Assembly (NCBI RefSeq): GCF_004118675.1
Contig: NZ_SDHZ01000003.1
Span: 248,001 to 312,000, forward strand
DNA from: Filimonas effusa
GTDB taxonomy: Bacteria; Bacteroidota; Bacteroidia; Chitinophagales; Chitinophagaceae
Length of the DNA: 64,000 bases
Reading direction: 5' to 3'
Shown: positions 27,540 through 36,240 of the stretch, in pieces
Numbering within the stretch: position 1 is the first letter of the stretch
How the letters are laid out: every line of letters begins with the position of its first letter
Notes under the pieces: model-generated
The model's input: only the letters and a program-made list of their open reading frames with translations
Told to the model about the DNA's origin: nothing
The model's database searches: none
Made by a program: the position numbers and the translations under genes

Positions 27540-29195
27540 TTAAAACGGAGCATCATTTTCTAAGCCATCGTCGAATTCGCCGCTGTTCATACGGCTGCCT
27601 TTTTGAATAAAGAAACGGCCGCCATCATCGTTGCCGCCGCCATTGCCGGCATCATTGCCACCGGCGCCACCAGGTCCTAACGGCTTCCAGGTATTTCCAC
27701 CGCCAGCATTGCCGCCGCCCTGGAATCCGCCACCGCCGGAGAATCCACCGCCACCGCCAAATCCGCCGCCGCCATTCTCATCCTCATCCCACTCATGGAA
27801 ACGCTGGATAGCCAGGTTTGCCCGCAACTTAATGGTTTCAAGTGAACCGTTACGGTGTTTAGCTATACGCACGTGCGTTTCACCACGCGTACTTTCGCCC
27901 ATCTCATTGTTCATTACCTCATAGTATTCCGGACGGTAAATGAACATTACCATGTCCGCATCCTGTTCAATCGCACCCGATTCACGAAGGTCACTCAACT
28001 GGGGCATCTTACTCTCCTTACGCGTTTCTACCGCCCGGCTTAACTGGCTCAGTGCAATGATAGGCACCTGTAATTCCTTTGCCAGCATCTTCAACGTACG
28101 CGAGATGGTACTGATCTCCTGTTCCCTGTTCCCTCCCTTATCTCCGGTGCCGCTCATCAGCTGCAGATAGTCGATAATGATGAAGCCTACATGGTTCTTG
28201 TTTACCAGCCTTCGCGCTTTGGCCCGGAATTCAAAGATGTTAAGGGCCGCAGTATCGTCAATAAAAATATTTGCCTGTTCCAGTTTTTTGATCCCCTTGG
28301 CATGCAGTTGCTGGTATTCGTAATCTTCCAGCTTACCCCGCGATATCTTCTCCATCAATATCTCGCTCTCCGCCGATAAAATCCTTTGTACCAGCTGAGC
28401 CGCACTCATCTCCAAGGAAAAGAAAGCCGTCGCAGTAGGACGTGTAGGGTTCAATGCCGCATTCCGCGCAAGGTTCAGCGCAAACGCCGTCTTACCTACC
28501 GCAGGACGTGCCGCCAGGATGATAAGATCCGATTTCTGCCAGCCATAAGTGACCCTGTCTAGCGTAGGAAAACCACTTGGCACACCGGAAATATCGTCGG
28601 TACGGTTCCGCAGTTCGTCAATACGGTTAATTGCTTCCGCAAGCGCACTGCTCATTTGTTTATAGTCCGTTTTAAGGAAGTTGTTCGTGATCTTGAAGAT
28701 CTTGTCTTCCGCCTCATCCATCAGGTCAAACACATCCGTGCTGTCTTCATAAGCCTCACCAATGATCTCACCGCTGATACGTATAAGCTCGCGCTGTATG
28801 AACTTCTGTAACACAATACGAGCATGCGTATCGATGTTCGCAGTAGATACAACCGAATTCGTAAGCTTCGTGATATAGTACGGACCACCAACCATCTCCA
28901 GCTCCTCCTTCGACTTCAGTTCCTCCACCACCGTAAGTATATCGATAGGAAAGTTTTTCTGAACCAGGCTCTGGAATGCCCGAAAAATACGCTGGTGCGC
29001 ATCTACATAAAAACAATCAGGCCTCAGGATCTCCGCGACCGCATCAAACGCACTCTTTTCCAGCATTACACCACCCAGTACCGCCTCTTCCAGTTCCCTG
29101 GCCTGTGGCGGCACTTTGCCATACACCATGGTACTGAGGTCTACTGAAGGCTTACGCCGGTTTTTCCGGTCTTTATTTAGGTTGGTTAGATCCAT
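27540..29195 (-). CDS. dnaB: Replicative DNA helicase DnaB with Gly-rich, SSB-like C-terminal tail
   Basis: A 551-residue hexameric helicase. The N-terminal domain (residues about 25-130) begins VPPQARELEEAVLGGVML. The RecA-like domain has Walker A ARPAVGKTAFAL and Walker B GFIIIDYLQLMSG, with the arginine-rich SQLSRAVETRKESKMPQLSDL motif. After about residue 465 comes an unusual linker of Gly, Phe and Asn (GGGGFGGGGGFSGGGGF) and an acidic tip, GEFDDGLENDAPF, at the extreme C-terminus. The tip resembles the DDDIPF end of SSB. It is the first gene of its operon. Confidence 0.94.
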   Translation of the reverse strand: MDLTNLNKDRKNRRKPSVDLSTMVYGKVPPQARELEEAVLGGVMLEKSAFDAVAEILRPDCFYVDAHQRIFRAFQSLVQKNFPIDILTVVEELKSKEELEMVGGPYYITKLTNSVVSTANIDTHARIVLQKFIQRELIRISGEIIGEAYEDSTDVFDLMDEAEDKIFKITNNFLKTDYKQMSSALAEAINRIDELRNRTDDISGVPSGFPTLDRVTYGWQKSDLIILAARPAVGKTAFALNLARNAALNPTRPTATAFFSLEMSAAQLVQRILSAESEILMEKISRGKLEDYEYQQLHAKGIKKLEQANIFIDDTAALNIFEFRAKARRLVNKNHVGFIIIDYLQLMSGTGDKGGNREQEISTISRTLKMLAKELQVPIIALSQLSRAVETRKESKMPQLSDLRESGAIEQDADMVMFIYRPEYYEVMNNEMGESTRGETHVRIAKHRNGSLETIKLRANLAIQRFHEWDEDENGGGGFGGGGGFSGGGGFQGGGNAGGGNTWKPLGPGGAGGNDAGNGGGNDDGGRFFIQKGSRMNSGEFDDGLENDAPF

Positions 29196-29630
29196 TTCAC
29201 AAACAATTCTAGGGCATTAGTAATCATAAACCAGGTCATCCTTTTAACTGCAAAACGCCGCTTCCCCGGGTCATTCCCCCCATTAAAACGGCTCCGGCGT
29301 CACCTCCCGCTGCCAGCTTCCATTCGTCCGCCTGCCATCAATTCAGATAAAGGACGGCGAATATAATAGCAGATTAATTGCCGCAAAGAATTTTCTGCTT
29401 CTATTATTTGAACTATTTCAATGCACAATTATTCCACGCCTATTCCCTGGTTTTGCACAGAAAAGTAGGTTTATCCAGCTTATTTCGCATGTTTTACACA
29501 ATTTACAATAATTTTCCCCTCTCTGCGCCATCGTAATGCACACTTGATGTGCGTAAAGATTTTAAGGTTTTTTAAGGAATAAAACACCCATTTTTCGTAA
29601 ATAAGAAAAGAACTAATTGTCCAATACTCC

Positions 29631-29638
29631 TATTTTTG
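29631..29638 (+). promoter_or_regulatory. -7 box (TATTTTTG) upstream of lpxA
   Basis: An exact match to TAnnTTTG. A transcript would begin near 29645, just before the hairpin at 29649-29668, leaving a leader of about 60 nt ahead of the lpxA ATG. The -33 element is not recognisable. Confidence 0.45.
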
Positions 29639-29648
29639 CGCAGCCCAT

Positions 29649-29674
29649 AAGCTCCCCTGGGGGCTTTTAATTTT
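29649..29674 (+). promoter_or_regulatory. Attenuator-like hairpin in the lpxA leader
   Basis: The arms agctcc and ggggct, with one G-U and a cctg loop, are followed by TTTTAATTTT. The arrangement is that of a weak intrinsic terminator placed between the -7 box and the lpxA start. It could attenuate lpxA, or be incidental. Confidence 0.35.
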
Positions 29675-29703
29675 ACTATTAATACAAAGATTGAGTGACA
29701 GGC

Positions 29704-30498
29704 ATGATTCACCCTCATACATATATACACCCCAATGCGAGGCTGGCGGAAAACGTTAAAGTGGACCCATTTTCTGTCATCCATCAGGATGTGGAAATAG
29801 GCGAAGGCACCTGGATTGGCAGTAACGTAACCATTATGGAAGGCGTTCGTATAGGCAAAAACTGCCGCATCTTCCCCGGAGCCGTATTGGGTGGCGTCCC
29901 CCAGGATCTCAAGTACAAGGGCGAAAAAACCATGGTCGAAATTGGCGACAATACCACCATCCGTGAATTTGTTACCATCAACAGGGGCACCAGCGACCGC
30001 TGGAAAACTAAAGTTGGCGACAACTGCCTCATCATGGCCTACACTCACATCGCCCATGACTGTATTATCGGTAACAACTGTATCATGAGCAACAGCGTTC
30101 AGTTGGCAGGTCATGTGGTACTGGGCGACTGGGCCTGGATTGCAGGTGTTTGCGCCGTTCACCAGTTCGTTAAAATCGGGCAACACTCCTATATCGGCGG
30201 CGGCAGCCTCGTTAGTAAAGACGTTCCTCCCTTCATCAAAGCAGTACGCAGCCCGCTTAGCTACGGCGGCGTGAACAGCGTAGGGCTTAAACGCAGGGGA
30301 TTCGATCTTGAAAAGATCAATCATATTGCCGATATCTACCGTATTATTTACAACAAAGGCCTCAACACCTCCCAGGCTATGGAATACATAGAGGAAGAAC
30401 TGCAGGCTACCGACGAACGCGATGATATCCTCGCTTTTATCCGCGACAGCGGACGTGGCATCATCAAAAGATATGCTGGCGGCGGCGACGAAGACTAA
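29704..30498 (+). CDS. lpxA: Acyl-ACP--UDP-N-acetylglucosamine O-acyltransferase
   Basis: A 264-residue trimeric left-handed beta-helix enzyme, first step of lipid A synthesis. It starts at ATG 29704 (MIHPHTYIHPNARLAENV); the in-frame GTG at 29695 is less likely. Hexapeptide repeats (VKVDPFSVIHQDVEIGEGTW onward) fill residues 1-185, with the catalytic His region YTHIAHDCIIGNN and a helical C-terminus. The other lipid A genes (lpxD, lpxC) are not next to it. An ABC ATPase gene follows after 9 nt. Confidence 0.95.
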   Translation: MIHPHTYIHPNARLAENVKVDPFSVIHQDVEIGEGTWIGSNVTIMEGVRIGKNCRIFPGAVLGGVPQDLKYKGEKTMVEIGDNTTIREFVTINRGTSDRWKTKVGDNCLIMAYTHIAHDCIIGNNCIMSNSVQLAGHVVLGDWAWIAGVCAVHQFVKIGQHSYIGGGSLVSKDVPPFIKAVRSPLSYGGVNSVGLKRRGFDLEKINHIADIYRIIYNKGLNTSQAMEYIEEELQATDERDDILAFIRDSGRGIIKRYAGGGDED

Positions 30499-30507
30499 AA
30501 CAGGTAT

Positions 30508-31212
30508 ATGAACATTCAATTAACTGATGCCGGCAAACGGTTCAACAGGGATTGGATATTCCGCCATATCAACTTCACATTCGAAGCAGGGCAGCGGTAT
30601 GCCATTACCGGCCCCAACGGCAGCGGCAAAAGCACTCTATTGCAAGTGCTCGCCGCAAGCATGGAGCCCAGTGAAGGTAAATGCCGCTGGTTTAACGATA
30701 TGCCGGCCATTTCCGGCAGCAACACAACCATCAGCGGAGCCGCAGCAAACACACCCGGTAACATCACTGCAACAGGGCCTGCGGAAACAAAACCCGTTGA
30801 AGCCGATCACGTATTCCGGTACCTCACCTACGCCGCTCCCTATCTCGATATTATCGAGGAAATGTCGGCCCTCGAATTCCTGCGCTTCCACAGCAGTTTT
30901 AAGCCCTTTCAGGACGGTATCACACCCGAAAAGATCATTACCCTGCTATCACTCGAAAAAGCCGCACATAAGCAGATAAGATATTATAGCAGCGGTATGA
31001 AACAACGCCTCAAACTGGGTCAGGCCATTTTTGCCGGCTCTCCATTGTTATTATTAGATGAACCCTGCACCAACCTCGATGCAGCCGGGTATGCTTTGTA
31101 CCATCAGCTCATAACAACATACACCGCCGGAAAAACAATAGTAGTAAGCAGCAACGACCCGCAGGAATATAGTTTTTGCCAGCATCATCTTTCCATCCTC
31201 GACTATAAATAG
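30508..31212 (+). CDS. ABC transporter ATP-binding protein
   Basis: A 234-residue ABC ATPase. Walker A is GPNGSGKSTLLQVL (about residues 35-48), the signature is YYSSGMKQRLKLGQ and Walker B is LLLLDEPCTNLD, followed by the switch region IVVSSNDPQEYSF. Between Walker A and the expected Q-loop lies a Thr/Ala/Gly/Pro-rich insertion of about 30 residues (SGSNTTISGAAANTPG and onward) that looks disordered. No permease gene is adjacent. It is probably translated together with lpxA, but a role in lipopolysaccharide export is only a guess. Confidence 0.87.
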   Translation: MNIQLTDAGKRFNRDWIFRHINFTFEAGQRYAITGPNGSGKSTLLQVLAASMEPSEGKCRWFNDMPAISGSNTTISGAAANTPGNITATGPAETKPVEADHVFRYLTYAAPYLDIIEEMSALEFLRFHSSFKPFQDGITPEKIITLLSLEKAAHKQIRYYSSGMKQRLKLGQAIFAGSPLLLLDEPCTNLDAAGYALYHQLITTYTAGKTIVVSSNDPQEYSFCQHHLSILDYK

Positions 31213-31340
31213 CGCTTCAGCAAACGCAGCACGCTGATATTAACACGCCGCGTAAACATTTCCCCGGCGCTAAATCGTAATTCGTAAGGCATTTTGCTGT
31301 AATTTCACGGCTCAATTTTTAAACGAGCAACCGATATATT

Positions 31341-32984
31341 ATGGCCGAAGTGATTTTAATGCCTCGCCTGAGCGATACCATGACCGAAGGTGTTATCGCA
31401 GCATGGCACAAAAAAGTGGGCGATACCGTTAAGAAAGGAGATCTGTTAGCTGAAATTGAAACTGACAAAGCTACCATGGAACTGGAGAGCTACCAGGAAG
31501 GTACTTTACTACATTTAGGCGCAGACAACGGTGGAAAATTACAGGTTAACGACCTGCTGGCGATAATAGGAAACCAGGGAGAAGATATCAGTTCTCTGCT
31601 ATCTCAGCACGGTGGCGGCGCAAGCCAGCCTGCTGCTGAAAACAAAGCGCCGGAAGCAACTCCTGAAGCCAAAGAAAACAAGTCCGAAGAAAGCCAGCCC
31701 GCAGCCAGCACCGCTAATGCAGAAGAAGTTGTGCTCATGCCAAGGCTTAGCGATACCATGACCGAAGGCGTTATCGCCTCCTGGCAGAAAAATGTAGGCG
31801 ACGCCGTTAAAAGAGGCGATATCCTGGCCGAAATAGAAACCGATAAGGCTACTATGGAGCTGGAAAGCTATAAAGACGGTATCCTGCTTCACCAGGGCGC
31901 AAAACCAGGTGAAAAAATTCAGGTCAACGACCTGCTTTGCATTATCGGCAAAGAAGGCACCGACGTTCAGGCCATCCTCAATGGTCTTAAAAGCGGCGGC
32001 ACTGCACCCGCAGCTGCTCCTAAAGCAGAACAGCCTAAAGCAGAAAGCAATGCTCCTGCCAGCGCTCCCGCAGCACAAAGTGGCGGTGCAGCTGCTCCCC
32101 AGGTAGTGAACGAAGGACGCATCTTCGCTTCCCCGCTCGCTAAAAAAGTAGCAGAAGAAAAAGGCATCGACCTCAAATATGTAAAAGGTAGCGGCGACAA
32201 CGGTAGGATCGTTAAAGCCGACATCGAAAACTATAAACCCCAGGCTGCTCCGCAACAGGCGCCTGCGGCTAAATCTGCAGCCCCTGCAGCTCCTGCCGGA
32301 CAAGTTAGCTTCGACGAGATCCCCGTATCGCAAATGCGTAAGGTGATCTCCAAACGCTTGAGCGAAAGCAAATTCGGCGCTCCCGAATTCTATGTGACCA
32401 TGGTAATTGACATGGACGCCGCCGTAGCTGCACGTACGAAGATCAATGAAAACGCTAAGGTGAAAGTAAGCTTCAACGACCTCGTGCTGAAAGCCGTAGC
32501 TTTATCACTGAAACAACATCCCGCTATCAACAGCAGCTGGCTGGGCGATAAGATCCGTATCAACCACCACGTAAACATCGGTGTAGCCGTTGCAGTTGAC
32601 GAAGGATTACTGGTTCCTGTAGTACGCTTCGCCGATACTAAAACCTTAACCCAGATCAGCTCCGAAGTGAAAGACTTCGCTCAGAAAGCAAAAGATAAAA
32701 AACTGCAGCCTTCTGATTGGGAAGGAAGCACCTTCACCATCTCTAACCTGGGCATGTTTGGCGTAGACGAATTTACTGCCATCATCAACCCACCGGATTC
32801 CTGTATCCTCGCTGTAGGCGGTATCAGCAAAGTTCCCGTTGTTAAAAACGGACAGGTGGTACCAGGCAATATCATGAAAGTAACGTTAACCTGCGACCAC
32901 CGCACTGTTGACGGCGCTACAGGTGCTGCCTTCTTACAAACCGTTAAGAACTACCTCGAAGAGCCACTGAGAATGCTCCTCTAA
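31341..32984 (+). CDS. Pyruvate dehydrogenase E2, dihydrolipoamide acetyltransferase
   Basis: A 547-residue E2 subunit. Two lipoyl domains lie at about residues 1-77 and 130-207, each with the lipoylated Lys in ETDKATMELES. Ala/Pro-rich linkers flank a peripheral subunit-binding domain (FASPLAKKVAEEKGIDL, about 256-290). The catalytic domain spans about 320-547 and ends with the active-site DHRTVDGATGAAF. The MPRLSDTMTEGVI motif in both lipoyl domains fits the PDH type rather than the oxoglutarate type. E1 and E3 genes are not nearby. A strong terminator follows. Confidence 0.93.
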   Translation: MAEVILMPRLSDTMTEGVIAAWHKKVGDTVKKGDLLAEIETDKATMELESYQEGTLLHLGADNGGKLQVNDLLAIIGNQGEDISSLLSQHGGGASQPAAENKAPEATPEAKENKSEESQPAASTANAEEVVLMPRLSDTMTEGVIASWQKNVGDAVKRGDILAEIETDKATMELESYKDGILLHQGAKPGEKIQVNDLLCIIGKEGTDVQAILNGLKSGGTAPAAAPKAEQPKAESNAPASAPAAQSGGAAAPQVVNEGRIFASPLAKKVAEEKGIDLKYVKGSGDNGRIVKADIENYKPQAAPQQAPAAKSAAPAAPAGQVSFDEIPVSQMRKVISKRLSESKFGAPEFYVTMVIDMDAAVAARTKINENAKVKVSFNDLVLKAVALSLKQHPAINSSWLGDKIRINHHVNIGVAVAVDEGLLVPVVRFADTKTLTQISSEVKDFAQKAKDKKLQPSDWEGSTFTISNLGMFGVDEFTAIINPPDSCILAVGGISKVPVVKNGQVVPGNIMKVTLTCDHRTVDGATGAAFLQTVKNYLEEPLRMLL

Positions 32985-33000
32985 GGTTATAAAAGCATAT

Positions 33001-33035
33001 AAAAAAAGCCTCCTTTCCACGGGAGGCTTTTTTTA
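33001..33035 (+). terminator. Rho-independent terminator of the PDH E2 gene
   Basis: The arms agcctcc and ggaggct (7 bp, extended by A-T pairs) around tttccacg, followed by TTTTTTT. It begins 16 nt after the E2 stop. Confidence 0.9.
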
Positions 33036-33091
33036 TACCACTCCTCAACGCCTTTAGCACAGCTTTCCTCTCTCATCCACAGCTATAACCT

Positions 33092-33132
33092 CAAAAAAGA
33101 AGCTGCATCGTATTACTACGATACAGCTTCTC
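33092..33132 (-). terminator. Rho-independent terminator of the histone-like gene
   Basis: A long stem formed by agaagctgcatcgta and tacgatacagcttct (15 bp, one mismatch) with a four-base loop. On the minus strand it ends in TTTTTT, and it lies just after the leftward gene's stop at 33174. Confidence 0.88.
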
Positions 33133-33173
33133 TTTATTTATATGCTTTAGTGCAGAAAACTATTCCGCATTAA

Positions 33174-33920
33174 TTAATCTTCGTCTTCATCATCGTCGTC
33201 GTCGTCATCTTCATCGTCAACCAACGCATCATCATCGTCTTCTTTGTCAAAATCTTCATCGAAGTCGTCATTAGCCTCAGGTGTTTCTACCGGAGGTACC
33301 ACTTCTTCTTCAGGCTCTGTCACCTCTGGCTCCTGGCCAAATAAGGTCGATGGTAATTGCTCCTCAACTACAGGATTAGGCGTAGTTACAGGTATTGCCT
33401 TAGCAGGCTTTTTGGGAGCTATTTTCTTTGGAATTGCTTTTTTGGGAGCAGCTTTCTTCGGAGCTACACTTTTCACAGCTTTTTTAGGAGCAACCTTCTT
33501 GGGAGCCGCTTTTTTAGGGGCAGCCTTTTTAACGATGGTTTTTGCCGCTTTTTTGGGAGCTATTTTTTTGGCTGCCTTTTTAGGTGCAGCTACTTTTTTG
33601 GGAGCAGCTTTTTTAACTACTTTCTTGGCTGCTTTTTTGGGGGCAGCCACTTTTTTAGGAGCTACTTTTTTCGCCGCCTTTTTAGGAGCAGCTACTTTTT
33701 TGGGAGCAGCTTTCTTAACTATTTTCTTTGCAGCTTTCTTAGGAGCGGCAACTTTCTTAGGAGCTACTTTTTTCGCCGCCTTTTTAGGTGCAGCTACCTT
33801 TTTAGGAGCAGCTTTTTTAGGGGCAGCTTTCTTTACAGCCTTTTTAGGAGCAGCTTTCTTAACCACCTTCTTAGGGGCGGCTTTCTTAGGTGCAACCTTT
33901 TTTTTATTAGCTTTTGCCAT
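33174..33920 (-). CDS. Histone H1-like Lys/Ala/Pro repeat protein with poly-acidic tail
   Basis: A 248-residue protein of two opposite halves. Residues 1 to about 180 consist almost wholly of repeats built from KKAAPKK, KKVAPKK and AAPKKAAKK, as in bacterial H1-like proteins. A short neutral spacer (about 180-200) leads to a tail rich in Glu and Asp that ends in an almost unbroken Asp/Glu run. The basic part should bind DNA or RNA without sequence specificity; the tail may restrain it, as in some eukaryotic chromatin proteins. The repeat length is likely to vary between strains. Confidence 0.85.
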   Translation of the reverse strand: MAKANKKKVAPKKAAPKKVVKKAAPKKAVKKAAPKKAAPKKVAAPKKAAKKVAPKKVAAPKKAAKKIVKKAAPKKVAAPKKAAKKVAPKKVAAPKKAAKKVVKKAAPKKVAAPKKAAKKIAPKKAAKTIVKKAAPKKAAPKKVAPKKAVKSVAPKKAAPKKAIPKKIAPKKPAKAIPVTTPNPVVEEQLPSTLFGQEPEVTEPEEEVVPPVETPEANDDFDEDFDKEDDDDALVDDEDDDDDDDEDED

Positions 33921-34043
33921 GGGATTAGTTATTTAGTAAGAATGATTAGGAAAGTTAAATACAGATTCCCATATTCACTAACTTAATATACACATTTTTT
34001 TATAATCTTACACCCTTATACAAAAACCCTGTGCATACACGTT

Positions 34044-35492
34044 ATGCAATTTACCATGCGTACCATAATCCTTCTACTCCTTTTTACATCCGTGACCACT
34101 GCGTTTTCGCAGCAATTACAGGCCATCCACGGCTCTGCCTATGCAGGCAGTATGGCGCCCGACTACAACCCGGCAGGTATCTTGAATGCTCCCTATAAAT
34201 GGGACCTTACTATCCTCGGTGTTCAGGGTAAAACAATGTCCAATGCATTTTACATCGAGCCGTACAGCTTGCTGTCAGCTGCCGATTCAGTATATGCGGT
34301 AAGTAAGAACGGTAACTTCAGACGCTATGCACACACTGCCGCAACAGTGAATCTGATGAACTTCCGTTATCAGATCAATGAGGTCTCCGCATTCAGCCTG
34401 GGCGCCAATATCCGCTCTTACAATCATGTTAGATCAAGCCCCGTAAACTGGCACGACAGCATGCTGTATGTCTATGAGTTTGCAGCACAGAACCAGCCAA
34501 CCACTTCCTTATACGCAGCAACACAAAGCAGCGGCTGGCTCGAATTGAAGATGGGATACGCCAGGGTATTAAGCCAAACCTACGCAGGCCGCTGGCAGGG
34601 AGGCGTGCAATTGAAATTCATGCGCTCCCTGTCCGGAGCCCATGGCCGTTTGTCAAATATCAACTTTGAACCACGTACATCCCCCAACCCTTTCGTACCG
34701 TACGACTTTGCCCTTACCGCTGCCGATGCACGCTATGGCTATTCCAATAACTACGACCGCACCAATAACGATCAGTCGGCAGGCACCAACATCAAACAGT
34801 TCCTGAAAGGCATGAGCAACAGCGTAGGGTTAGACCTGGGCGTTGAATACATTCATTACTGGGAAAGCGATGCACTTTACCTCGAAAAACCACCCGCCCC
34901 GCACGACTATAACTGGAAATTCTCAGCCGCCCTGCTCGATATAGGCCGCAACACTTATACCTACGGCAAAGCCAGCGCACATGCCTCAGGAGCCAAAGAC
35001 GGCACCTACGCCAGCAGCCTTCAGAATAAATTCAACGACCTGGAAAATATCAACCAGCTAAGCGATACCATTAAAAGCATTGCCGCCCGCTACGATACCC
35101 TGCGCGGCAATTTTTCAATAAACCAGCCCACCAGGCTGCTCATCAACTTCGATAAAAACCTCGAAAAAAATTTTTATGTCAATGCCGAACTCCAATGGAG
35201 TATCAGAAGTATCGACAATGTTGGACAACTGAATACTAAGGAGTTAACTACCTTTGCAATTACCCCGCGCTGGGAGAAAAAAGAATTGGGCGTATATCTC
35301 CCTGTTCAATATACGCTTGAACGTTCTGCATGGGTAGGACTGGCATTAAAAGCGGGGCCGCTGCTCGTAGGTTTACACAATCTCGGGTGGCTCCTGGGAA
35401 AGAAAAGTGTGCCTAATGGCGGCGGTTATGTAACATTGCAGATCAGACCGGGCAATAAAAAAGAAAAAGATGCCCCCTGTCCTGACTATTAG
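34044..35492 (+). CDS. DUF5723-like outer-membrane-associated protein
   Basis: A 482-residue exported protein. The signal peptide is MQFTMRTIILLLLFTSVTTAFS (ATG at 34056 is an alternative start). The mature start QQLQAIHGSAYAGSMAPDYN and NPAGILNAPYKWDLTILGV are typical of DUF5723 proteins of Bacteroidota. Alternating aromatic and polar residues in many short segments suggest a beta-barrel in the outer membrane. The role is unknown. It stands alone, divergent from the histone-like gene. Confidence 0.75.
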   Translation: MQFTMRTIILLLLFTSVTTAFSQQLQAIHGSAYAGSMAPDYNPAGILNAPYKWDLTILGVQGKTMSNAFYIEPYSLLSAADSVYAVSKNGNFRRYAHTAATVNLMNFRYQINEVSAFSLGANIRSYNHVRSSPVNWHDSMLYVYEFAAQNQPTTSLYAATQSSGWLELKMGYARVLSQTYAGRWQGGVQLKFMRSLSGAHGRLSNINFEPRTSPNPFVPYDFALTAADARYGYSNNYDRTNNDQSAGTNIKQFLKGMSNSVGLDLGVEYIHYWESDALYLEKPPAPHDYNWKFSAALLDIGRNTYTYGKASAHASGAKDGTYASSLQNKFNDLENINQLSDTIKSIAARYDTLRGNFSINQPTRLLINFDKNLEKNFYVNAELQWSIRSIDNVGQLNTKELTTFAITPRWEKKELGVYLPVQYTLERSAWVGLALKAGPLLVGLHNLGWLLGKKSVPNGGGYVTLQIRPGNKKEKDAPCPDY

Positions 35493-35666
35493 CCAGAAAA
35501 AGTTTATAATTTCAGTAAATCTTGAAATTTCAGAAATAGAGCCTGGCTTGGGACAGGAAATAAACTAGAAAACGAAAAAGCCGGAGACAGGAACACATAA
35601 AAACAGGAATCGATTGCTAAGGTTGCTTTACCATATTGAAGAAAGAACCCAGAAAAATTATTACGG

Positions 35667-36173
35667 ATGAATTTGCAGGAAGCAAAACAACAATTTGTTC
35701 AAAGTTGGGGCGTTTTAGGAAGCCAATGGGGTATTAACCGAACGATGGCACAGGTACATGCACACCTGTTGATAGCAGAAAAACCACTTAGTACCGATGA
35801 TGTGATGGAAGGACTCAATATCAGTCGCGGTAACGCCAATATGAACATTCGCGAACTGATGGATTGGGGGCTGGTTGACAAAGTAATTATCTCCGGCGAC
35901 AGGAAAGAGTATTTCTCAGCAGATAAGGATATCTGGCGCGTAGCCACCCGCATTATTGCCCAGCGCAAAAAACGGGAGCTCGACCCCATGTTAAAGGTCC
36001 TCAACCAGCTGAATGAGGTGGAAGGCGATAAAAAAGATCCCGAAATAAAAGCTTTTACCGATGTAATTGGCGGTATCCGCAAGTTTGCAGGCCATGCCGA
36101 AAAAACATTGGATACTGTCATTAAAGCAGAAGAAAACTGGTTCCTGAACAGTTTTGTCAAACTGCTGAAATAA
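35667..36173 (+). CDS. GbsR/MarR-type transcriptional regulator
   Basis: A 168-residue winged-helix protein. QSWGVLGSQWGINRTMAQVHAHLLI is the typical first helix pair of GbsR-like regulators, and DDVMEGLNISRGNANMNIRELMDWGLV is the recognition helix-turn-helix, followed by the wing (ISGDRKEYFSADKD). The C-terminal helices probably dimerise. The 174-nt AT-rich region before it holds partial repeats of aatttcag that might be its own operator, but this is speculative. The target is unknown. Confidence 0.85.
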   Translation: MNLQEAKQQFVQSWGVLGSQWGINRTMAQVHAHLLIAEKPLSTDDVMEGLNISRGNANMNIRELMDWGLVDKVIISGDRKEYFSADKDIWRVATRIIAQRKKRELDPMLKVLNQLNEVEGDKKDPEIKAFTDVIGGIRKFAGHAEKTLDTVIKAEENWFLNSFVKLLK

Positions 36174-36240
36174 TAAAGGCAAAAAGCAGGGACCAGGGCC
36201 GCCTTACCACATTTAGCACGTTGTTTGAAGTATACAAGGT

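Larger units (their letters stand above)
29196..29703. other. 508-nt divergent intergenic region dnaB-lpxA
   Basis: No coding frame stands out. It should hold promoters for both dnaB (leftward) and lpxA (rightward). A -7 box TATTTTTG lies at 29631-29638, without a TTG at -33. A short hairpin follows at 29649-29668. The remaining sequence up to about 29560 shows no repeat or RNA gene that I can recognise. Confidence 0.5.

Noticed and set aside
31599-32333. 244-codon frame opposite the PDH E2 gene
   Set aside because: It is Phe/Cys/Ser-rich shadow sequence of the Ala/Lys/Glu-rich linkers and has no motif.
33001-33132. Close inverted repeats that could suggest an insertion element
   Set aside because: They are two separate terminators, one for each of the convergent genes.
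33244-33986. Long hydrophobic frames opposite the histone-like gene
   Set aside because: They are the reverse reading of Lys/Ala/Pro codon repeats and give Phe/Leu/Gly repeats without sense; the terminator and start support the minus-strand gene.
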